Positions 35,051-47,040 of a DNA stretch of 64,000 bases are shown one piece after another; the first letter of the stretch is position 1; every line of letters starts with the position of its first letter. The translations under genes were made by a program, and so were the position numbers. Source of the DNA: Megachile rotundata (Eukaryota > Arthropoda > Insecta > Hymenoptera > Megachilidae); contig NW_027473534.1 of NCBI RefSeq assembly GCF_050947335.1, forward strand, positions 62,001 through 126,000, written 5' to 3'. The notes beneath the pieces are model-generated. The model was not told where the DNA came from. It did no database searches and saw only the letters and a list, made by a program, of their open reading frames with translations.

Positions 35051-35208
35051 TTGTGATTGTGTGATTGTGATTGTGTGATTGTGATTGTGTGATTGTGATT
35101 GTGTGATTGTGATTGTGTGATTGTGATTGTGTGATTGTGATTGTGTGATTGTGATTGTGTGATTGTGATTGTGTGATTGTGATTGTGTGATTGTGATTGT
35201 GTGATTGT
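35051..35208. repeat. 14-mer array, about 11 units
   Basis: Uniform by eye. It is preceded by a GAGATTG unit and left through GACTG and GAGTG. Equivalent arrays in the same position lie near 43801, 47887 and 51627. Confidence 0.92.
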
Positions 35209-36540
35209 GACTGTGTGATTGTGTGAGTGTGTGATTGTGTAATTGAGTGATTGTGTGCTTGTGTGATTGTGTGGTTGTGAGATTGTGTGATTGTGTGATT
35301 AGGTGATTGTGTGATTGTGTGATTGTGTGATTGTGTGATTGTGTGATTGTGTGATTGTGTGATTGTGTGATTGTGTGATTGTGTGACTGTGTGATTGTGT
35401 GATTGTGTGATTATGTGATTGTGTGATTGTGTGATTGTGTGATTGTGTGATTGTGTGATTGTGTGATTGTGTGATTGTGTGATTGTGTGTTTGTGTGACC
35501 GTGACTGTGTGACCGTGATTGTGTGATCGTGATTGTGTGATCGTGTTAGTGTGACCGTGAATGTGTGATTGCGTGATTGTGATTGCGTGATTGCGATTGC
35601 GTGATTGCGATTGCGTGATTGTGTGATTGTGTGATTGTGTGATGGTGTGATTAGGTGATTGTGTGATTGTGTGATTGTGTGATTGTGTGATTGTGTGATT
35701 GTGTGATTGTGTGATTGTGTGATTGTGTGATTGTGTGATTGTGTGATTGTGTGCTTGTGTGATTGTGTGATTGTGTGATTGTGTGATTGTGTGATTGTGT
35801 GATTGTGTGATTGTGACTGTGTGATTGTGAGAGTGTGTGATTGTGTGATTGAGTGATTGTGTGCTTGTGTGATTGTGTGGTTGTGAGATTGCGTGATTGT
35901 GTGATTAGGTGATTGTGTGATTGTGTGATTGTGTGATTGTGTGATTGTGTGATTGTGTGATTGTGTGATTGTGTGATTGTGTGATTGTGTGATTGTGTGA
36001 TTGTGTGATTGTGTGATTGTGTGATTGTGTGATTGTGTGATTGTGTGATTGTGTGATTGTGTGATTGTGTGATGGTGTGATTAGGTGATTGTGTGATTGT
36101 GTGATTGTGTGATTGTGTGATTGTGTGATTGTGTGATTGTGTGATTGTGTGATTGTGTGATTGTGTGATTGTGTGATTGTGTGATTGTGTGATTGTGTGG
36201 TCGTGCGATCGTGATTGTGTGATCGTGATTGTGTGATTGTGATTGTGTGATTGTGATTGTGTGATTGTGATTGTGTGATTGTGACTGTGTGATTGTGTGT
36301 GTGTGTGATTGTGTGATTGTGTCATTGTGTGATTGTGTGGTTGTGTGATTGTGTGATTGTGTGATTGTGTGATTGCGTGATTGCGATTGCGTGATTGTGA
36401 TTGCGTGATTGTGTGATTGTGTGATTGTGTGATTGTGTGATGGTGTGATTAGGTGATTGTGTGATTGTGTGATTGTGTGATTGTGTGATTGTGTGATTGT
36501 GTGATTGTGTGATTGTGTGATTGTGTGATTGTGTGATTGT
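35209..36540. repeat. Cassettes, GATCGTGTTAG block and GATGGTG-GATTAGG modules
   Basis: The cassette ends in GATTAGG near 35298. 8-mers with GATTATG follow, then a CpG-bearing block with GACCGTGACTG and GATCGTGTTAG (about 35498-35625) and a GCGATTGCG cluster. GATGGTGTGATTAGG lies at about 35641, 36072 and 36440. Between these are a GAGAGTG cassette, a GGTCGTGCGATCG unit, a short (TG) run and GTCATTG (near 36322). Most of the remainder is perfect 8-mer. Confidence 0.86.
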
Positions 36541-37960
36541 GTAATTGTGACTGTGCGATTGTGATTGTGTGATTGTGATTGTGTGATTGTGGTTGTGTGA
36601 TTGTGATTGTGTGATTGTGATTGTGTGATTGTGATTGTGTGATTGTGACTGTGTGATTGTGTGAGTGTGTGATTGCGTGATTGAGTGATTGTGTGCTTGT
36701 GTGATTGTGTGGTTGTGAGATTGTGTGATTGTGTGATTAGGTGATTGTGTGATTGTGTGATTGTGTGATTGTGTGATTGTGTGATTGTGTGATTGTGTGG
36801 TTGTGCGATCGTGATTGTGTGATCGTGATTGTGTGATCGTGATTGTGCGATTGCGTGCTTGTGACTGTGTGATTGTGTGTGATTGTGTGATTGTGTGATT
36901 GTGTGAGTGTGTGATTGTCTGATTGTGCGATGGTGTGATTGTGTGATTGTGTGGTTGTGTGATTGTGTGATTGTGTGATTGTGTGATTTTGTGATTGTGT
37001 GATTATGTGATTGTGTGATTGTGTGATTGTGTGATTGTGTGATTGTGATTGTGATTGTGTGATTGTGATTGTGTGATTGTGGTTGTGTGATTGTGATTGT
37101 GTGATTGTGACTGTGTGATTGTGTGAGTGTGTGATTGTGTGATTGTGTGATTGTGTGGTTGTGTGATTGTGTGATTGTGTGATTGCGTGATTGTGTGATT
37201 GTGTGATTGTGTGATTGTGTGATTGTGTGAGTGTGTGATTGTGTGATTGTGTGATTGAGTGATTGTGTGATTGTGTGCTTGTGTGATTGTATATTTGTGT
37301 GATTGTGTGATTGTATACTTGTGTGATTGTGTGATTGTGTGATTGTGCGATTGTGTGATTGTGTGATTGTGTGATTGTGTAATTGTGATTGTGTGATTGT
37401 GTGATTGTGTGATTGTGTGGTTGTGCGATTGTGTGATTGTGTGATTGTGTGATTGTGTGATTGTGTGATTGTGTGATTGTGTGATTGTGTGATTGTGTGA
37501 TTGTGTGACCGTGATTGTGTGATCGTGATTGTGTGATCGTGATTGTGGGTCCGTGATTGAGTGACCGTGATTGTGTGACCGTGATTGTGTGACCGCGATA
37601 GTGTGACCGTGAATGTGTGATTGCGTGATTGCGATAGCGTGATTGTGATTGCGTGATTGTGATTGCGTGATTGGGTGATTGTGTGATTGTGTGATTGTGT
37701 GATGGTGTGATTGTGTGGTTGTGTGCTTGTGTGATTGTGTGATTGTGATTGTGTGATTGTGATTGTGTGATTGTGATTGTGTGATTGTGACTGTGTGATT
37801 GTGTGAGTGTGTGATTGTGTGATTGTGTCATTGTGTGATTGTGTGGTTGTGTGATTGTGTGATTGTGTGATTGTGTGATTGTGTGATTGTGTGATTGTGT
37901 GATTGTGTGATTGTGTGATTGTGTGATTGTGATTGTGTGATTGTGTGAGTGTGTGATTGT
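36541..37960. repeat. Second higher-order family unit start, copy 1 (TATATTTG type)
   Basis: GTAATTGTGACTG (36541) leads to 14-mers with GGTTG, then a cassette with GCGTGATTGAGTG ending in GATTAGG near 36736. GCGATCG units, GCGTGCTTG, GTCTGATTG, GCGATGG, GATTTTG and GATTATG follow, then short 14-mers, TATATTTG (near 37289) and TATACTTG (near 37316). A GACCG block with GGGTCCG and GACCGCGATAG comes next, then GATTGGGTG, GATGGTG and GTCATTG (near 37828). Confidence 0.87.
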
Positions 37961-40236
37961 CTGATTGAGTGATTGTGTGCTTGTGTGATTGTGTGGTTGT
38001 GTGATTGTGTGATTGTGTGGTTAGGTGATTGTGTGATTGTGTGATTGTGTGATTGTGACTGTGTGATTGTGTGAGTGTGTGATTTTGTGATTGAGTGATT
38101 GTGTGGTTGTGTGATTGTGTGGTTGTGTGATTGTGTGATTGTGTGATTGTGGGATTGTGTGATTGTGTGATTGTGTAATTGTGTGACTGTGTGATTGTGT
38201 GATTGTGTGGTTGTGTGATTGTGTGATTGTGTGGTTAGGTGATTGTGTGATTGTGTGATTGTGTGATTGTGACTGTGTGATTGTGTGAGTGTGTGATTGT
38301 GTGATTGTGTGATTGTGTGATTGTGTGATTGTGTGATTGTGTGATTATGTGATTGTGTGATTGTGTGATTGTGTGATTGTGTGATTGTGTGATTGTGTGA
38401 TTGTGTGATTGTGTGTTTGTGTGACCGTGACTGTGTGACCGTGATTGTGTGATCGTGATTGTGTGATCGTGTTAGTGTGACCGTGAATGTGTGATTGCGT
38501 GATTGTGATTGCGTGATTGCGATTGCGTGATTGCGATTGCGTGATTGTGTGATTGTGTGATTGTGTGATTGTGTGATGGTGTGATTAGGTGATTGTGTGA
38601 TTGTGTGATTGTGTGATTGTGTGATTGTGTGATTGTGTGATTGTGTGATTGTGTGATTGTGTGATTGTGTGATTGTGTGATTGTGTGCTTGTGTGATTGT
38701 GTGATTGTGTGATTGTGTGATTGTGTGATTGTGTGATTGTGTGATTGTGTGATTGTGACTGTGTGATTGTGAGAGTGTGTGATTGTGTGATTGAGTGATT
38801 GTGTGCTTGTGTGATTGTGTGGTTGTGAGATTGTGTGATTGTGTGATTAGGTGATTGTGTGATTGTGTGATTGTGTGATTGTGTGATTGTGTGATTGTGT
38901 GATTGTGTGATTGTGTGATTGTGTGATTGTGTGATTGTGTGATTGTGTGATTGTGTGATTGTGTGATTGTGTGATTGTGTGATTGTGTGATTGTGTGATT
39001 GTGTGATGGTGTGATTAGGTGATTGTGTGATTGTGTGATTGTGTGATTGTGTGATTGTGTGATTGTGTGATTGTGTGATTGTGTGATTGTGTGATTGTGT
39101 GATTGTGTGATTGTGTGATTGTGTGATTGTGTGGTCGTGCGATCGTGATTGTGTGATCGTGATTGTGTGATTGTGATTGTGTGATTGTGATTGTGTGATT
39201 GTGACTGTGTGATTGTGTGTGTGTGTGATTGTGTGATTGTGTCATTGTGTGATTGTGTGGTTGTGTGATTGTGTGATTGTGTGATTGTGTGATTGCGTGA
39301 TTGCGATTGCGTGATTGTGATTGCGTGATTGTGTGATTGTGTGATGGTGTGATTAGGTGATTGTGTGATTGTGTGATTGTGTGATTGTGTGATTGTGTGA
39401 TTGTGTGATTGTGTGATTGTGTGATTGTGTGATTGTGTGATTGTGTGCTTGTGTGATTGTGTGATTGTGTGATTGTGTGATCGTGTGATTGTGTGATTGT
39501 GTGATTGTGTGATTGTGACTGTGTGATTGTGAGAGTGTGTGATTGTGTGATTGAGTGATTGTGTGCTTGTGTGATTGTGTGGTTGTGAGATTGTGTGATT
39601 GTGTGATTAGGTGATTGTGTGATTGTGTGATTGTGTGATTGTGTGATTGTGTGATTGTGTGATTGTGTGATTGTGTGATTGTGTGATTGTGTGATTGTGT
39701 GATTGTGTGATTGTGTGATTGTGTGATTGTGTGATTGTGTGATTGTGTGATGGTGTGATTAGGTGATTGTGTGATTGTGTGATTGTGTGATTGTGTGATT
39801 GTGTGATTGTGTGATTGTGTGATTGTGTGATTGTGTGATTGTGTGATTGTGTGATTGTGTGATTGTGTGATTGTGTGATTGTGTGATTGTGTGGTCGTGC
39901 GATCGTGATTGTGTGATCGTGATTGTGTGATTGTGATTGTGTGATTGTGATTGTGTGATTGTGACTGTGTGATTGTGTGTGTGTGTGATTGTGTGATTGT
40001 GTCATTGTGTGATTGTGTGGTTGTGTGATTGTGTGATTGTGTGATTGTGTGATTGCGTGATTGCGATTGCGTGATTGTGATTGCGTGATTGTGTGATTGT
40101 GTGATTGTGTGATTGTGTGATGGTGTGATTAGGTGATTGTGTGATTGTGTGATTGTGTGATTGTGTGATTGTGTGATTGTGTGATTGTGTGATTGTGTGA
40201 TTGTGTGATTGTGTGATTGTGTGATTGTGTGATTGT
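37961..40236. repeat. GGTTAGG cassettes and tandem 760 bp modules
   Basis: Two GGTTAGG cassettes (near 38019 and 38229) lead to a GATCGTGTTAG CpG block (about 38423-38545). Two tandem modules of about 760 bp follow, each running GATGGTG-GATTAGG, 8-mers, GAGAGTG cassette, 8-mers, GATGGTG-GATTAGG, GGTCGTGCGATCG, (TG) run, GTCATTG, GCG cluster. GTCATTG lies at 39241 and 40001. The second module has a GATCG near 39480 that the first lacks. Confidence 0.86.
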
Positions 40237-41650
40237 GTAATTGTGACTGTGCGATTGTGATTGTGTGATTGTGATTGTGTGATTGTGGTTGTGTGATTGT
40301 GATTGTGTGATTGTGATTGTGTGATTGTGATTGTGTGATTGTGACTGTGTGATTGTGTGAGTGTGTGATTGCGTGATTGAGTGATTGTGTGCTTGTGTGA
40401 TTGTGTGGTTGTGAGATTGTGTGATTGTGTGATTAGGTGATTGTGTGATTGTGTGATTGTGTGATTGTGTGATTGTGTGATTGTGTGATTGTGTGGTTGT
40501 GCGATCGTGATTGTGTGATCGTGATTGTGTGATCGTGATTGTGCGATTGCGTGCTTGTGACTGTGTGATTGTGTGTGATTGTGTGATTGTGTGATTGTGT
40601 GAGTGTGTGATTGTCTGATTGTGCGATGGTGTGATTGTGTGATTGTGTGGTTGTGTGATTGTGTGATTGTGTGATTTTGTGATTGTGTGATTATGTGATT
40701 GTGTGATTGTGTGATTGTGTGATTGTGTGATTGTGATTGTGATTGTGTGATTGTGATTGTGTGATTGTGGTTGTGTGATTGTGATTGTGTGATTGTGACT
40801 GTGTGATTGTGTGAGTGTGTGATTGTGTGATTGTGTGATTGTGTGGTTGTGTGATTGTGTGATTGTGTGATTGCGTGATTGTGTGATTGTGTGATTGTGT
40901 GATTGTGTGATTGTGTGAGTGTGTGATTGTGTGATTGTGTGATTGAGTGATTGTGTGATTGTGTGCTTGTGTGATTGTATATTTGTGTGATTGTGTGATT
41001 GTATACTTGTGTGATTGTGTGATTGTGTGATTGTGCGATTGTGTGATTGTGTGATTGTGTGATTGTGTAATTGTGATTGTGTGATTGTGTGATTGTGTGA
41101 TTGTGTGGTTGTGCGATTGTGTGATTGTGTGATTGTGTGATTGTGTGATTGTGTGATTGTGTGATTGTGTGATTGTGTGATTGTGTGATTGTGTGACCGT
41201 GATTGTGTGATCGTGATTGTGTGATCGTGATTGTGGGTCCGTGATTGAGTGACCGTGATTGTGTGACCGTGATTGTGTGACCGCGATAGTGTGACCGTGA
41301 ATGTGTGATTGCGTGATTGCGATTGCGTGATTGTGATTGCGTGATTGTGATTGCGTGATTGGGTGATTGTGTGATTGTGTGATTGTGTGATGGTGTGATT
41401 GTGTGGTTGTGTGCTTGTGTGATTGTGTGATTGTGATTGTGTGATTGTGATTGTGTGATTGTGATTGTGTGATTGTGACTGTGTGATTGTGTGAGTGTGT
41501 GATTGTGTGATTGTGTCATTGTGTGATTGTGTGGTTGTGTGATTGTGTGATTGTGTGATTGTGTGATTGTGTGATTGTGTGATTGTGTGATTGTGTGATT
41601 GTGTGATTGTGTGATTGTGTGATTGTGTGATTGTGATTGTGTGATTGTGT
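40237..41650. repeat. Second family unit start, copy 2 (TATATTTG type)
   Basis: Matches 36541-37960 landmark by landmark. The offset is 3696 bp at GTAATTGTGACTG and 3688 bp at TATATTTG (near 40977), a difference of one 8-mer. One base differs in the GCG cluster: GCGATAGCG in copy 1, GCGATTGCG here. Confidence 0.88.
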
Positions 41651-42028
41651 GAGTGTGTGATTGTCTGATTGAGTGATTGTGTGCTTGTGTGATTGTGTGG
41701 TTGTGTGATTGTGTGATTGTGTGGTTAGGTGATTGTGTGATTGTGTGATTGTGTGATTGTGACTGTGTGATTGTGTGAGTGTGTGATTTTGTGATTGAGT
41801 GATTGTGTGGTTGTGTGATTGTGTGGTTGTGTGATTGTGTGATTGTGTGATTGTGGGATTGTGTGATTGTGTGATTGTGTAATTGTGTGACTGTGTGATT
41901 GTGTGATTGTGTGGTTGTGTGATTGTGTGATTGTGTGGTTAGGTGATTGTGTGATTGTGTGATTGTGTGATTGTGACTGTGTGATTGTGTGAGTGTGTGA
42001 TTTTGTGATTGAGTGATTGTGTGGTTGT
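41651..42028. repeat. GGTTAGG cassette field
   Basis: GTCTGATTGAGTG, GCTTG and GGTTAGG (near 41724) lead to GATTTTGTGATTGAGTG, GGGATTG, GTAATTGTGTGACTG and a second GGTTAGG (near 41938). A second GATTTTGTGATTGAGTG then runs into a 14-mer array. In copy 1 the corresponding position goes to 8-mers instead. Confidence 0.85.
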
Positions 42029-42640
42029 GTGATTGTGATTGTGTGATTGTGATTGTGTGATTGTGATTGTGTGATTGTGATTGTGTGATTGTGATTGTGT
42101 GATTGTGATTGTGTGATTGTGATTGTGTGATTGTGATTGTGTGATTGTGATTGTGTGATTGTGATTGTGTGATTGTGATTGTGTGATTGTGATTGTGTGA
42201 CTGTGATTGTGTGACTGTGATTGTGTGATTGTGATTGTGTGATTGTGATTGTGTGATTGTGATTGTGTGATTGTGATTGTGTGATTGTGATTGTGTGATT
42301 GTGATTGTGTGATTGTGATTGTGTGATTGTGATTGTGTGATTGTGATTGTGTGATTGTGATTGTGTGATTGTGATTGTGTGATTGTGATTGTGTGATTGT
42401 GATTGTGTGATTGTGATTGTGTGATTGTGATTGTGTGATTGTGATTGTGTGATTGTGATTGTGTGATTGTGATTGTGTGATTGTGATTGTGTGATTGTGA
42501 TTGTGTGATTGTGATTGTGTGATTGTGATTGTGTGATTGTGATTGTGTGATTGTGATTGTGTGATTGTGATTGTGTGATTGTGATTGTGTGATTGTGATT
42601 GTGTGATTGTGATTGTGTGATTGTGATTGTGTGATTGTGA
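42029..42640. repeat. 14-mer array, about 43 units
   Basis: The only interruptions seen are two successive 14-mers reading GACTG near 42201 and 42215. These look like one mutation duplicated by a single unit slip. The array exits through GACTG and GAGTG. Confidence 0.94.
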
Positions 42641-42908
42641 CTGTGTGATTGTGTGAGTGTGTGATTGTGTGATTGTGATTGTGTGATTGTGATTGTGTGA
42701 TTGTGATTGTGTGATTGTGATTGTGTGATTGTGATTGTTTGATTGTGATTGTGTGATTGTGATTGTGGGATTGTGACTGTGTGATTGTGACTGTGTGATT
42801 GTGTGATTGTGATTGTGTGATTGTGATTGTGGGATTGTGACTGTGTGATTGTGTGATTGTGTGATTGTGCGATTGTGTGATTGTGTGATTGTGTGATTGT
42901 GTGATTGT
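42641..42908. repeat. Conserved array spacer, copy 4
   Basis: GACTG, GAGTG, about five 14-mers, GATTGTTTG, GGGATTGTGACTG, GACTG, 14-mers, a second GGGATTGTGACTG and GCGATTG. It is the longest of the four spacers, through extra 14-mers. Confidence 0.88.
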
Positions 42909-43270
42909 GTGATTGTGATTGTGTGATTGTGATTGTGTGATTGTGATTGTGTGATTGTGATTGTGTGATTGTGATTGTGTGATTGTGATTGTGTGATTGT
43001 GATTGTGTGATTGTGATTGTGTGATTGTGATTGTGTGATTGTGATTGTGTGATTGTGATTGTGTGATTGTGATTGTGTGATTGTGATTGTGTGATTGTGA
43101 TTGTGTGATTGTGATTGTGTGATTGTGATTGTGTGATTGTGATTGTGTGATTGTGATTGTGTGATTGTGATTGTGTGATTGTGATTGTGTGATTGTGATT
43201 GTGTGATTGTGATTGTGTGATTGTGATTGTGTGATTGTGATTGTGTGATTGTGATTGTGTGATTGTGATT
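42909..43270. repeat. 14-mer array, about 26 units
   Basis: Uniform by eye. It is the short partner of 42029-42640 and exits through GGGATTGTGACTG. Confidence 0.94.
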
Positions 43271-43800
43271 GTGGGATTGTGACTGTGTGATTGTGCGATT
43301 GTGTGATTGTGCGATTGTGTGATTGTGTGATTGTGTGATTGTGTGATTGTGTGATTGTGTGGTCGTGCGATCGTGATTGTGTGATCGTGATTGTGTGATT
43401 GTGACTGTGTGATTGTGACTGTGTGATTGTGAGAGTGTGTGATTGTGTGATTGAGTGATTGTGTGCTTGTGTGATTGTGTGGTTGTGAGATTGTGTGATT
43501 GTGTGATTAGGTGATTGTGTGATTGTGTGATTGTGTGATTGTGTGATTGTGTGATTGTGTGATTGTGTGATTGTGTGATTGTGTGATTGTGTGATTGTGT
43601 GATTGTGTGATTGTGTGATTGTGTGATTGTGTGATTGTGTGATTGTGTGATTGTGTGATTGTGTGATTGTGTGATTGTGTGATTGTGTAATTGTGATTGT
43701 GCGATTGTGATTGTGTGATTGTGTGATTGTGTGATTGTGTGATTGTGTGATTGTGAGATTGTGTGTTTGTGTGCTTGTGTGATTGTGATTGTGATTGTGA
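43271..43800. repeat. GAGAGTG cassette and 8-mer array, second copy
   Basis: Same order as 34458-35050. Two GCGATTG units, GGTCGTGCGATCG, two GACTG, GAGAGTG and GATTAGG (near 43506) lead to a perfect 8-mer run of about 22 units (43511-43687). GTAATTG, GAGATTG, GTTTG and GCTTG follow. Confidence 0.87.
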
Positions 43801-43932
43801 GATTGTGATTGTGTGATTGTGATTGTGTGATTGTGATTGTGTGATTGTGATTGTGTGATTGTGATTGTGTGATTGTGATTGTGTGATTGTGATTGTGTGA
43901 TTGTGATTGTGTGATTGTGATTGTGTGATTGT
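43801..43932. repeat. 14-mer array, about 9 units
   Basis: A uniform short array in the same position as 35051-35208, exiting through GACTG and GAGTG. Confidence 0.92.
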
Positions 43933-45336
43933 GACTGTGTGATTGTGTGAGTGTGTGATTGTGTAATTGAGTGATTGTGTGCTTGTGTGATTGTGTGGTT
44001 GTGAGATTGTGTGATTGTGTGATTAGGTGATTGTGTGATTGTGTGATTGTGTGAATGTGTGATTGTGTGATTGTGTGGTTGTGTGATTGTGTGATTGTGT
44101 GATTGTGTGATTATGTGATTGTGTGATTGTGTGATTGTGTGATTGTGTGATTGTGTGATTGTGTGATTGTGTGATTGTGTGGTTGTGTGACCGTGACTGT
44201 GTGACCGTGATTGTGTGATCGTGATTGTGTGATCGTGTTAGTGTGACCGTGAATGTGTGATTGCGTGATTGTGATTGCGTGATTGCGATTGCGTGATTGT
44301 GATTGCGTGATTGTGTGATTGTGTGATTGTGTGATTGTGTGATGGTGTGATTAGGTGATTGTGTGATTGTGTGATTGTGTGATTGTGTGATTGTGTGATT
44401 GTGTGATTGTGTGATTGTGTGATTGTGTGATTGTGTGATTGTGTGATTGTGTGATTGTGTGATTGTGTGATTGTGTGATTGTGTGATTGTGTGCTTGTGT
44501 GATTGTGTGATTGTGTGATTGTGTGATTGTGTGATTGTGTGATTGTGTGATTGTGTGATTGTGTGATTGTGTGATTGTGTGATTGTGTAATTGTGATTGT
44601 GCGATTGTGATTGTGTGATTGTGATTGTGTGATTGTGATTGTGTGATTGTGGTTGTGTGATTGTGATTGTGTGATTGTGATTGTGTGATTGTGATTGTGT
44701 GATTGTGATTGTGTGATTGTGACTGTGTGATTGTGTGAGTGTGTGATTGTGTGATTGAGTGATTGTGTGCTTGTGTGATTGTGTGGTTGTGAGATTGTGT
44801 GATTGTGTGATTAGGTGATTGTGTGATTGTGTGATTGTGTGATTGTGTGATTGTGTGATTGTGTGATTGTGTGATTGTGTGATTGTGTGATTGTGTGATT
44901 GTGTGATTGTGTGATTGTGTGATTGTGTGATTGTGTGATTGTGTGATTGTGTAATTGTGATTGTGCGATTGTGATTGTGTGATTGTGTGATTGTGTGATT
45001 GTGTGATTGTGAGATTGTGTGTTTGTGTGCTTGTGTGATTGTGATTGTGTGATTGTGATTGTGTGATTGTGACTGTGTGATTGTGTGTGTGTGTGATTGT
45101 GTGATTGTGTCATTGTGTGATTGTGTGGTTGTGTGATTGTGTGATTGTGTGATTGTGTGATTGCGTGATTGCGATTGCGTGATTGTGATTGCGTGATTGT
45201 GTGATTGTGTGATTGTGTGATTGTGTGATGGTGTGATTAGGTGATTGTGTGATTGTGTGATTGTGTGATTGTGTGATTGTGTGATTGTGTGATTGTGTGA
45301 TTGTGTGATTGTGTGATTGTGTGATTGTGTGATTGT
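43933..45336. repeat. Cassettes, GATCGTGTTAG block, long 8-mer runs
   Basis: A cassette ends in GATTAGG near 44028. GAATG, GGTTG and GATTATG follow, then a CpG-bearing block with GATCGTGTTAG (about 44187-44300). GATGGTG-GATTAGG lies near 44340, followed by long 8-mers. GTAATTG and 14-mers lead to a second cassette (GATTAGG near 44811). GTTTG/GCTTG, a (TG) run, GTCATTG (near 45110), a GCG cluster and GATGGTG-GATTAGG near 45230 follow. Confidence 0.85.
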
Positions 45337-46500
45337 GTAATTGTGACTGTGCGATTGTGATTGTGTGATTGTGATTGTGTGATTGTGGTTGTGTGATTGT
45401 GATTGTGTGATTGTGATTGTGTGATTGTGATTGTGTGATTGTGACTGTGTGATTGTGTGAGTGTGTGATTGCGTGATTGAGTGATTGTGTGCTTGTGTGA
45501 TTGTGTGGTTGTGAGATTGTGTGATTGTGTGATTAGGTGATTGTGTGATTGTGTGATTGTGTGATTGTGTGATTGTGTGATTGTGTGATTGTGTGATTGT
45601 GTGATTGTGTGGTTGTGCGATCGTGATTGTGTGATCGTGATTGTGCGATTGCGTGCTTGTGACTGTGTGATTGTGTGACTGTGTGATTGTGTGATTGTGT
45701 GAGTGTGTGATTGTCTGATCGTGCGATGGTGTGATTGTGTGATTGTGTGGTTGTGTGATTGTGTGATTGTGTGATTGTGTGATTTTGTGATTGTGTGATT
45801 ATGTGATTGTGTGATTGTGTGATTGTGTGATTGAGTGATTGTGATTGTGATTGTGTGATTGTGATTGTGTGATTGTGGTTGTGTGATTGTGATTGTGTGA
45901 TTGTGAGTGTGTGATTGTGTGAGTGTGTGATTGTGTGATTGTGTGATTGTGTGATTGTGTGATTGTGTGATTGTGTGATTGTGTGATTGTGTGATTGTGT
46001 GATTGTGTGATTGTGTGATTGTGTGATTGTGTGGTTGTGCGATCGTGATTGTGTGATCGTGATTGTGCGATTGCGTGCTTGTGACTGTGTGATTGTGTGA
46101 CTGTGTGATTGTGTGATTGTGTGAGTGTGTGATTGTCTGATTGTGCGATGGTGTGATTGTGTGATTGTGTGGTTGTGTGATTGTGTGATTGTGTGATTGT
46201 GTGATTTTGTGATTGTGTGATTATGTGATTGTGTGATTGTGTGATTGTGTGATTGTGTGATTGTGATTGTGATTGTGTGATTGTGGTTGTGTGATTGTGG
46301 TTGTGTGATTGTGATTGTGTGATTGTGAGTGTGTGATTGTGTGAGTGTGTGATTGTGTGATTGTGTGATTGTGTGATTGTGTGATTGTGTGGTTGTGTGA
46401 TTGTGTGATTGTGTGATTGCGTGATTGTGTGATTGTGTGATTGTGTGATTGTGTGATTGTGTGAGTGTGTGATTGTGTGATTGTGTGATTGAGTGATTGT
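45337..46500. repeat. Second family unit start, copy 3, rearranged
   Basis: It opens like the other copies with GTAATTGTGACTG and the GCGTGATTGAGTG cassette (GATTAGG near 45532). The GCGATCG-GCGTGCTTG-GCGATGG-GATTATG part is then present twice in tandem, starting at 45611 and 46033. TATATTTG and TATACTTG are missing: GATTGAGTG near 46485 runs straight into the GATCG/GGGTCCG block. Confidence 0.86.
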
Positions 46501-47040
46501 GTGATCGTGATTGTGTGATCGTGATTGTGGGTCCGTGATTGAGTGACCGTGATTGTGTGACCGTGATTGTGTGACCGCGATAGTGTGACCGTGAATGTGT
46601 GATTGCGTGATTGCGATTGCGTGATTGTGATTGCGTGATTGTGATTGCGTGATTGGGTGATTGTGTGATTGTGTGATTGTGTGATGGTGTGATTGTGTGG
46701 TTGTGTGCTTGTGTGATTGTGTGATTGTGATTGTGTGATTGTGATTGTGTGATTGTGATTGTGTGATTGTGATTGTGACTGTGTGATTGTGTGAGTGTGT
46801 GATTGTGTGATTGTGTCATTGTGTGATTGTGTGGTTGTGTGATTGTGTGATTGTGTGATTGTGTGATTGTGCGATTGTGTGATTGTGTGATTGTGTGATT
46901 GTGTGATTGTGTGATTGTGTGATTGTGATTGTGTGATTGTGATTGTGTGATTGTGATTGTGTGATTGTGATTGTGTGATTGTGATTGTGTGATTGTGATT
47001 GTGTGATTGTGATTGTGTGATTGTGATTGTGTGATTGTGA
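46501..47040. repeat. GGGTCCG block, GTCATTG field and short 14-mer array
   Basis: The GACCGCGATAG block (GGGTCCG near 46529) is followed by GATTGGGTG, GATGGTG, GGTTG, GCTTG and short 14-mers. GAGTG and GTCATTG (near 46816) come next, then 8-mers with one GCGATTG and a uniform array of about nine 14-mers (46917-47040). It exits through GGGATTGTGACTG. Confidence 0.87.
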
